Of a stretch of 14,807 nucleotides of DNA, positions 7,688 to 14,807 are shown piece by piece. The stretch is taken from positions 1 through 14,807 of the forward strand of contig NW_025955684.1 of NCBI RefSeq assembly GCF_022376445.1, written 5' to 3'. Within the stretch, counting starts at the first letter, position 1; the number at the start of each line of letters is the position of its first letter. The notes under the pieces are model-generated. The model saw nothing but the letters and a program-made list of their open reading frames with translations. It searched no databases and was not told the DNA's origin. This stretch comes from Fomitopsis serialis. Taxonomy: Eukaryota > Basidiomycota > Agaricomycetes > Polyporales > Fomitopsidaceae. Made by a program: the position numbers and the translations under genes.

Positions 7688-10600
7688 TCACGAAAGCATG
7701 TCCAACGACTTGAGCAGCTGCTCGATAGTGATGTTCCAGTCTACGCCGTCCCCGTCGCCCAGCGCCCGAACCTTCTTCAGACGCTTGAGCCCATTAACAT
7801 TCTTGCTAGTCTTACTTTTGGTCTTCTTTAGGTTGTTTCCAAACTTCGCCCTGTGATCCATCGCGAGCTGCTTAATCTCCTCGACGTCGGAGATGGCCTG
7901 CGCTCGCAGCCACGCAGCGCTCTCTGCCCGGTGGACAAGACAGTCAGGTTGACGATACCCGACAAGGTCGCCCCCGCAGCGGATACCGTCATTTTCGACC
8001 ATCGGCGCTCCGTTGGGCCAAAGGGAGCCGCCACCAGTCTTTTCTAGGACCTCGGCGATGTCCAAGCTCTCGCCCGGCGGGATGGGGATGGGCTGCGACG
8101 GCGTCACGCAAGGCATATCGACCTCCTTGCGCAGCACCTTGTCGACGTCAACAGCGGAGAAGAACGCCACGCCCTGCGGGAGATCATCCATGCCCAGCTT
8201 GTAAGCGAACAAGCTGCGCGTCCAGAGGTTGGCAATTTGGAGCGCGAGCGCTGCTCTGTAACGGTCTTCTTCCTTGACCAAGTACCGCAGTTCGTCGTGC
8301 ACGGAGATGAGGTAGCGCGCCTGGATGTTGTACTTCTTGATGAGATGCTCCATCGAGACAATGAGGAGGTGCAGGTAATCGACACCCGAGGACTGAACGA
8401 CCCAGTTGATACGAGAAGGCATGTAGTCGTCACCAAACGTCGCCGGCAGGTACTCCTTCGACAGTGCGTACGTCACCCCACACCCGAGCGCAGGCGTCTG
8501 CGGCCGGTCCGACAGCGCGATCTCCTCAAGCTTGTTGAAGACGAAACTCTCCGTGCCGCCGTACCAGAATTTGCGTCCGAACAGATCACCGCGGTGGGTG
8601 TTCTTACCCTTCGTCGACGCGTACAGGTTCTGCGCGAGCTTCTGCGCCTGCTCGGGCAGCATGCCGGCGTTCGACTGCAGCAGCAGCAAGACTGCGTGAC
8701 GCATCCCGGCGCCGTAGATACGCGAGTAGTTGAACACCTTCGCCTGGTCACGCGAGATGCCCAGAATGCTCGCAGTCTTGGAGTGCAGATCCGTGCCCGC
8801 CGCCTTGGTCCCCTCGAGCGTCATCCACCCAATTGCAGTCGCGCCGTGCAGACCGAACTGCGCGTCGCCCATCACGCTCGAGATCCACAGCTCCTCCGAG
8901 TCGACGTCGGCGCCAACGATAGCGTACCCCTCCGGGGCGCGCACCATCGCCTTCAGCTCGGACCCTACTCGGTTCTTCTTCGCATTGCTCGCGGTCAGCC
9001 ACGTCTTCTCGATCGCGCGCCGCGTCACTGTGCCCATCGTGATGACCTGCGGGAGGATGATGCCCCACTTCTTGCCCTCCTCGGCGGGCTGCGGGAGGCC
9101 CGCTTTGACGCGCTCGTCCTGCCAGACGACCATCTGGTTGAGGACCCGGTCGCGGGCGCTGATCCAGTAGCTGCACTGCGCGTTCATGTCGAGGGCGTCC
9201 TTGGCCTCGTCGCCCGGGCTCGTCAGCGTCCCGTCCTGCGCGTACTTCATGAACGTCTTGCCGAGGGGGCTCCCTACGTTGGCCTCGTCGCCGTCCTTGT
9301 GCGGGAGCTTGTAAAACATGTAGCCCTCGTCGGCCATCGCCCGCAGCGGCGCATCCGCCTCCACTGGGAAAGCGACCGATTTCGCACGAGTCTCGAAGCC
9401 GGCGTCGGGAGGGACGCGGAAGGTCCACCCATGCTCCCGAGAGTGGAAGAGCGGCCAGCCCTGCCAGGAGAGGCGCAGAAGGAGCGGTGCGAGCCGACTA
9501 CGCACAGTGAGGTCGAGAGTCCCCGGCTGTGCGTCCTTCTTCGGCTTCGCGAGATCCCAAAACCACTTGGGCCACTTCACGGCACCAGAGCCTACGGAGC
9601 TCCCCTTCGAGGTCGTTTTCGGTGTAGTGGTTTTCGGCGTGGAAGTAACCTCCTCCGTCGAAGTAACGCCGTCTTCAATTATGCCTTGGCAGGTTGGATG
9701 AGCTTTCCTCGGAGGTCGTACGGGCGTCCAGTCCAGCTGCCTTAACGAAGGGTCCTTCTCGACTTCGATTTTGTCCATCTGCACGATCTTCTCTGCTACA
9801 GCCATGACGCGCTCCGTCATCCACTGATACTTGTACTTGCTCGAGAGGGCAAACGCCAGCTCGTCGTCATCGGTCACTAATCTTCCTTGCCGCAGGCCGT
9901 GCAACCCGCACACCGCCGAAAACACTTCGAATATGTTACGACCGGTGCCGCCGACCTTCAGGGGGCGACACACCTCGCCAGACACAAGCCAATGCCAGCG
10001 GTGCTCCGCCGAGTACTGCAGGGGTACCCCGTCGTACTTGGAGCGAAGCAGGAGTGGCATTACACGCCCCATGAACACACTACTGAATGTGCCCGACTTG
10101 AGGAGGGAAGCGTACCAGGTTGGGACATCAGTTGAGACCTAGCACAAACATTGAATGCATATTCCGTCAAATCATACACTTGGCTTACCTTGACACCTCG
10201 CGTCTTGCCCGCGACTTTAGGGGTCCAATCTAGCTGGCTGAGCCAAACGTCCGACTTCCAACTCTCGTCGTCCATCATGCCCTTTGCCTGGCATGCCAGG
10301 TCCTGTAGCCGTCTCTTCACCTTCTCTTCCAACTCCTTGTACGTACGTTCGGCCTCGGCGAGATAGGTGTCCCACTTTTCGTTGACCGTTAGGAAGCTTG
10401 ATCCCATCGTCAACACGCCAGCGAAAGATACAGGGTTCGGGCACGCGTTGAGAAATGAAGGAAGGACTTTGCTGAAAACAGCGTGAGTGACTGCGACGTC
10501 GCCAGCACAGTAGTTCAGGTAGTCATGGACGCCCTGGAGAATCTCCTCCCTCGTGCTCGTCATGAAGTCGTTGCGGATCGCTTTGTCCATGTCAATGTCG

Positions 10601-11825
10601 CAGTGCAACTTCGCAACGTCGGCGAGTGAGTTCGCGGACGTGAGGTCCTCCCAGCGCTGGCACGACATCTCATCCTCCTCGGCCTCCTCAAACTCCTCGG
10701 CCTGCAAAGAAGGCAGACCCTCCTCCAAGTCGTGTAGCAGCCGACCGAGCTCCTCGACCTTGGCGGGATCGGTTTCCGAGAGTCGGCGCTCCTCAGCCTG
10801 GCGCATGAGCTCCAGAACGGCTTCGATAGCTTCCTCCTTCTGCTGCTGTGCCTTTTCCTTCGTCTTCCGGTACTTCGCCCACGCGGGCCGCTGATGAGAT
10901 GAAATACCCTTCACGGCAACGTGCAGAGCCATGGTATCGATGAACCGCGTCTGCGTGCCGTCGACACTGTACTCCTCCAGGACGCGACCACGGTCGTATG
11001 ACACGTTATGCCCGACCACGACACGGGGCACCGTACGACCGCCCATAGGGATCAGCTGCTTGGTCTCCTCCGTCTCGCCCAAGAGCCACGGCGACACCCA
11101 GGAATACCACGCGTTCTTCGACGCTGCGCACGCCATGACGGCATACGGGCTGTACTCCGGCATCGTCTCCACGTCGAACACGAGCATCTCCTCCGCCTGA
11201 CCGCTGAACTCGGGATACTCAACGTGCTCGTAGTAGCTCGAGCCATCCGGTTGGTAGAGATACCTCGTCCATCCCGCCTGCATATTCCAGTGGTCGGGTC
11301 GCGGCGGGAGCTCCGCGCCAGCGAGGTCTTTCGCGAGGGAGAGCCATGGATGCGCTGCGCTGGCGCCGATAGCGTGGAAGTGTTCGTCGAGATTGCGGCC
11401 CTGCAGGGGCGGGAGCGTGAAGCTGGTGTTCGGAAGGACGGATCCTTGTGCGGGGTCGAGCCCGTGCGTTTTGAGGTGTTCCCGGGCGATGTGCACGTAC
11501 GAGGACTCGGGAGAGGGGAAGGATATGTTGCGGAAGATCTGCTGGTGCAGCTGGCGAGAGAGAAGCTGCACGCCGACCTGGTTGCGCTTGACCTCTGCGA
11601 AACTGTTAGCAAGACCTCATCAAGCAACGTTTGCGACGCACCCTCTTGTCTCGCGACCTCCTGAGTGGGCTGGGAACATAGCTCCTCCTGCTCGGTGCTC
11701 CTATGATCTGGGACTGCACGCTTGGGAGCGCTGGTTGGCAGAGGCTTCTGCTGCAGAACAGAGGTGGGCAGAGAAGTATGAAATAGTCGGGAACGTCTTG
11801 CAACTGGGAGCGACTTGGCCAGCAT
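7688..11825 (-). CDS. MIP1: Mitochondrial DNA polymerase gamma, catalytic subunit
   Basis: Replicates and proofreads mitochondrial DNA in the matrix; family A polymerase. Exons 11642-11825, 10189-11594 and 7688-10138, with introns of 47 b (GTGCGT, GCTAAC branch, CGCAG) and 50 b (GTAAGC, GCTAG), give 1346 aa in one frame. Residues 1 to about 30 are an Arg-rich presequence. EVKRNQVGVQLLSRQLHQQIF at 62-82 is the typical start of the folded part. Exonuclease motifs: I VFDVET (200-205, D202/E204), II GHNVSYDR (256-263), III YCAGDV (423-428, D427). Polymerase motifs: A GADVDSEELW (939-948, D941), B RDQAKVFNYSRIYG (993-1006), C VHDELR (1143-1148, D1145). All key residues are present. Extras are a charged coiled-coil-like insert (about 304-369), a Thr/Pro/Lys-rich linker (687-715) and a C-terminal tail ending in a Lys-rich stretch, longer than in animals. 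The ATG at 11825 is the first in frame. Confidence 0.96.
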
Positions 11826-11897
11826 TCGACCAGGCCTCGCATTCGTTTCCCCAACCAGGCTCCTTTCTGCGACAGAGAACAGGCGTAGGAGGCGACT

Positions 11898-11915
11898 AGG
11901 AGGAATAGGAGGAAT
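11898..11915. repeat. Tandem 9-mer, two copies
   Basis: AGGAGGAAT occurs twice in direct succession within a purine-rich tract (11887-11920) that is the MIP1 leader on the opposite strand. Only two copies, so probably a slippage product. Confidence 0.5.
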
Positions 11916-12682
11916 TGGGGGAGACTCGAAAAAAGGGCGAAATGAGGTGTCCAGTAAGGTCCAGTACTTGGTTACTTTTAATCTGTCGCCGACGATCTTG
12001 ACAGAAATGCTCACTGTTACCAAAAATGGAAACCTCCACCTTCGCCGTTGCGCTCACACTTTGTCATTGTGACTCACAACGATACTTACGCATCTGTGTA
12101 CAGCTGCTCTTCTTGGGACTACATCTGGACCGTCTTGAGTCGAGCTCAGTCAATTATATAGCGGTACTTTCTCGGTTCCTCGAAGGCATTGAGCTCAAAT
12201 TCGGCGATAGGGCTGCAGCAGCAGGCACGCATTGACGGTCACACCTAGTATGTAGGCCCCTTGTTTTCGCTCACCCACGGTCCCTCGCCCCTGGGATAAA
12301 ACAATGTCCAGTTCTGCGCGTCACGCCATACGGTATGTATGTGCACGGCCACGATAACAAGTAAATTCATTTGCCAAGCCTGCGCGTGTACATCCAGCTG
12401 CAGATCTAAGACGGCGAATTGTTGCAGCAGTGCGCAACAACTTCAAGTAATCGCACGACTCGTAGCTGGAAGTCACCACAACAGGACATGGCCCACCCCC
12501 AAATATTCATCTCCCCTCTGCCAGGGCGTCGACGCTTCTTCAGCTTCGGCTTCAGAGTCCAATGAAGCATTTGCACTTATCGGTGCACAGCGACCATGTG
12601 CAACGAACCCGTCAGTGCTGTGTGCGATGTGCGCCCTTGTGCGCCCCGTGCAATCAATAACGGCAGCGGTCCCTGCCGCTGC

Positions 12683-12690
12683 ATAAATAT
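12683..12690 (+). promoter_or_regulatory. TATA box, phosphatase gene
   Basis: ATAAATAT lies about 50 bases before the ATG at 12738. A start site some 30 bases downstream would fall near 12715. This would place an out-of-frame ATG at 12700 upstream of the transcript and the start codon close to the 5' end. Confidence 0.5.
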
Positions 12691-12707
12691 CACTGCTTGA
12701 TGCTCGG

Positions 12708-12731
12708 CCGCCAGGGATTTTCCTCTGGCGG
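12708..12731 (+). promoter_or_regulatory. Hairpin just before the phosphatase start codon
   Basis: CCGCCAG (12708-12714) pairs with CTGGCGG (12725-12731), and GGA (12715-12717) pairs with TCC (12721-12723), leaving a three-base loop and one bulged T. The 10-bp GC-rich stem ends six bases before the ATG. It may act as an mRNA structure if transcription starts upstream of it, or as a palindromic DNA site. Confidence 0.45.
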
Positions 12732-12737
12732 TCCAGT

Positions 12738-14572
12738 ATGGTCTCCGTGCTCCTGCTCGCTGCCCTGCCCTTCGCTGCTGCGCTCCCGCACTCATACTCA
12801 GCCTCGATCTTCGTGGGGTCGACAATTTCCGCGGCGTTTCCGCCCCCGGCTAGCACGTCCTACAAAGAGTACTTCCCCGATGCAGCAGAGGTTGGATTCG
12901 CCGGACCCACTCCCAGTACGTGTTCGACGAGTCTTGCACGCGTCGCATCCACTGAACGACGCGTCCACAGCTGGGGCTGAACCGGAGGCCATCCAGACGG
13001 CACCTGCGGCACCTGTGAAGTCGGATACGTACCCGCTCGTTGCGGATGGCGCGGCGTATAGCCCGTCGTTCAATCCGATGCGCTACTGGGGCAACCTCTC
13101 GCCGTGGTTCTCAGTCGGCGGCGCGTTTGGGTTGCCGGAAGCGTCCCCACAAGTTCCATCTGGCTGCGAACTCACTCAGGCGCACATCGTTCAGCGGCAC
13201 GGCGCACGATACCCCACATCTGGCACGAACAAGTTCGCCGCGCTCTTGCAGAACGCAGTCGTGAACAGTACCGGATTCACCGCCAAGGGTCCCCTCGAGT
13301 TCCTCAACACCTGGACGTACAAGCTCGGCGCGGAGATCCTTACGCCCTTCGGTAGGAAGCAGCTGTATGACCTGGGTGTCGCGTCAAGGGTGCAGTACGG
13401 ACACCTGCTGAGTGGCTTCACGCAGCTTCCCGTGTTCCGCACGACCTCCGAGTGGCGGATGGTCCAGTCCGCACGCAACTGGGCTGCAGGCTTCTTCGGT
13501 CTCGAGGAGTACCCCACGTCGTACTATGAGGAGATCATCATCGAGGAGGACGGCTATAACAATACGCTCGTGCCGTGGAATGACTGTGCGAATGCGAATG
13601 GCGACCTATACGAGATGGGCAGTTGGTATGCGAACAATTGGACGGAGATATACTTGAAGGGCGCTGTGGAGCGGCTGCAGCAGTATGTCGATGGTGTGGA
13701 ACTCACTACGACATATGTATCGGAGATGCAGGACCTGTGCGCGTACGAGACGGTGTCGATCGGTTACTCGAAGTTCTGCGACTTGTTCACTGAGGAGGAA
13801 TGGAAGGGCTACCAGTACGCAAATGGTCAGTTTTGGCGGTGTCGTCAGTAGCTTGTCGCTTACATAGTTTCGCAGACTTGGACTTCTGGTACGCTGACGG
13901 GCCTGGGAACCCTACCGGTGCTGCGCAGGGCATAGGATACGTGCAAGAGCTGCTTGCGCGTCTGACGCAGACACCTATGACCCTATTTGACACGACGACC
14001 AACGGGACGCTTGACGGGAACAACATCACGTTCCCTCTCAATCAACCGATCTACATGGACGCCACCCACGATACTAATATTGCTTCTAGTGAGTTCCCAA
14101 TATTTTCTTTCATATAGAATGCTGGCTGAGATCATACAGTCGCCGTTGCTATGAATTTCACGAGCATGGTTGCAAGCGGTCCGCTGCCAGTAGATCACAT
14201 ACCGCTTGATTTGGTGCGAGCATCTCTTGCCGCCTCTCCTGACATCTACTCACCTACACCTCGTAGAGCTACAACACCCAACACATCGCGCCCTTCGCCG
14301 CTCATCTCGTAGGGCAAGTTATGACTTGCCCTGTAACTGACAGTCCCTCCGGGTCTGAGAAGTACATACGCTGGCTTCTGAACGACGGCGCGGTGCCCCT
14401 CACCGGTATCAAGTACTGCGAGGAGCCCAATAAGGACGGCCTGTGCCTGTTGGGCAACTTCATTAAGGGCATGCAGGAGCGCGTCGCGGAGGTTGACTTC
14501 CAGTACGACTGCTTTGGCGACGTGTCCGTGCCGTACCCAGATAACTTGACGAATGGAAGGTATATCCGATAG
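12738..14572 (+). CDS. Secreted histidine acid phosphatase / phytase-like enzyme
   Basis: Five exons (12738-12915, 12971-13825, 13876-14088, 14140-14213, 14267-14572) with introns of 55, 50, 51 and 53 b, all GT-AG and in phase, give 541 aa. Residues 1 to about 16 are a signal peptide (MVSVLLLAALPFAAALP). RHGARYP (135-141) carries the nucleophilic His that is phosphorylated during phosphomonoester hydrolysis; ATHD (407-410) carries the proton donor. YANDLDFWYADGPGNP spans the second intron and is typical of the family. Eight Cys in the mature part could form four disulfides, and seven N-glycosylation sites fit a secreted protein. It likely releases phosphate from phytate or other phosphomonoesters outside the cell. 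The residues between signal peptide and catalytic core (about 20-110) are Pro/Ala-rich and longer than in Aspergillus phytase, so phytase versus general acid phosphatase is open. The ATG at 12738 has A at -3 and G at +4. Confidence 0.92.
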
Positions 14573-14638
14573 CATGGGGTGTGTTGCTCGGTTGAAAAAA
14601 AAGTAAGGGTAGAGTCGGTACCGTACAACATTACGATA

Positions 14639-14807
14639 CTATTCGCATAACTTACCTGAAACCCGGAACGCGAGGGCAGTCATAACACACCAAGTTGGGT
14701 GGTTGAGCCTGAGCGCAACCTGAGCGTTAGACTCCTCGATCTCAGCCACAATATCGGTCGCGACTCGCGATGGCTGCTCGGAGTCACCGCTCCTCCTCCT
14801 CCTCCTC
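14639..14807 (-). CDS. Possible 3' part of a minus-strand gene cut by the window edge
   Basis: One minus-strand frame is open from the window edge to a TAG at 14639-14641. It reads through five AGG (Arg) codons and then an acidic and hydrophobic segment (about 45 residues, including VATDIVAEIEESNAQVALRL). Just before the stop lies an exact CAG/GTAAGT donor (intron from about 14655). If it is used, a 69-base intron with a pyrimidine tract and CCGAG end at 14587 would follow, joining in phase to a frame antisense to the phosphatase gene, which is hard to believe as coding. Ending at the TAG is simpler and gives convergent genes about 67 bases apart. Family not recognised. Confidence 0.35.
   Translation of the reverse strand, partial: RRRRRSGDSEQPSRVATDIVAEIEESNAQVALRLNHPTWCVMTALAFRVSGKLCE
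14790..14807. repeat. CTC trinucleotide microsatellite (at least 6 units)
   Basis: Six uninterrupted CTC units run to the last base, so the true length is unknown. In the minus-strand open frame that crosses it, the repeat reads AGG and encodes Arg. Confidence 0.85.

Larger units (their letters stand above)
11826..12737. promoter_or_regulatory. Divergent intergenic region between MIP1 and the phosphatase gene
   Basis: About 910 bases with head-to-head promoters. On the phosphatase side there is a CCAAT at 12559-12563 and an ATAAATAT box at 12683. I did not find a CACGTG Pho4-type phosphate-response site. On the MIP1 side the leader is pyrimidine-rich on the coding strand and no TATA box is evident, fitting a housekeeping gene. 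Open frames here (for example 12339-12686 +) have no supported product. Confidence 0.5.

Noticed and set aside
8237..9745. 502-codon open frame on the + strand inside MIP1 exon 3
   Set aside because: It lies antisense to the polymerase domain with all its motifs, starts at TTG, and is very rich in Arg, Leu, Val and His, as expected for the complement of GC-rich coding DNA.
12339..12686. 115-codon Cys-rich frame with a true ATG upstream of the phosphatase gene
   Set aside because: No signal peptide, no domain, it runs through the phosphatase promoter up to the TATA box, and its cysteines have no regular spacing.
12700..12702. Upstream ATG before the phosphatase start
   Set aside because: It is out of frame with the signal peptide and lies between the TATA box and the expected start site, so it is probably not in the mRNA.
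12473..12856. 127-codon minus-strand frame overlapping the phosphatase signal peptide
   Set aside because: It is the complement of the promoter and first exon of that gene and shows no domain.
14246..14575. 109-codon minus-strand frame at the 3' end of the phosphatase gene
   Set aside because: It is antisense to exon 5 and intron 4 of a well-supported gene and has no recognisable product.

Overview
The window looks like nuclear DNA from a basidiomycete fungus, most likely an Agaricomycete. The recognisable genes are split by very short introns (47-67 bases) with fungal GTRNGT-type donors, CTNAY-like branch sites and YAG acceptors. Their best family matches are an orphan F-box/LRR protein, a DUF6699 protein, a mitochondrial DNA polymerase and a secreted histidine acid phosphatase, a combination typical of mushroom-forming fungi. 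Coding regions are GC-rich. There is no sign of operons, CRISPR arrays or prokaryotic elements. Species cannot be told from the sequence.

Layout, left to right. Positions 1-1859 hold no gene I can support. A single-exon F-box protein lies at 1860-3395 (+). Positions 3396-5576 are a low-density stretch. It contains a candidate small secreted protein gene (4412-4720, -, with a TATA box), what looks like the C-terminal end of an SGNH/GDSL-type hydrolase (4906-5110, -), and several exon-like pieces on the + strand with good splice signals but no joined reading frame. An intron-containing tRNA gene, anticodon AGT (Thr), with a Pol III T-run is at 5577-5686, followed by a 97-base block of nested inverted repeats. 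A two-exon DUF6699 gene lies at 6110-6869 (-); its promoter holds a TATA box and a strong G-quadruplex motif. A GC-rich spacer with hairpins follows.

The best-supported gene is MIP1, the catalytic subunit of mitochondrial DNA polymerase gamma (7688-11825, -, three exons, 1346 aa). All three exonuclease motifs and all three polymerase motifs are intact, and it has an N-terminal mitochondrial presequence. About 910 bases separate it from a divergently transcribed secreted histidine acid phosphatase/phytase-like gene (12738-14572, +, five exons, 541 aa). The last 170 bases carry what may be the 3' part of another minus-strand gene, and the window ends inside a CTC repeat.

The genes do not form a visible pathway; this reads as an ordinary eukaryotic neighbourhood of unrelated housekeeping, secreted and lineage-specific genes. 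I found no convincing new multi-gene system. The points most worth a second look are the unusual tRNA, the nested inverted repeats behind it, the charged insert in the polymerase exonuclease domain, the promoter G-quadruplex, the 5'UTR hairpin of the phosphatase gene and the small secreted protein candidate.
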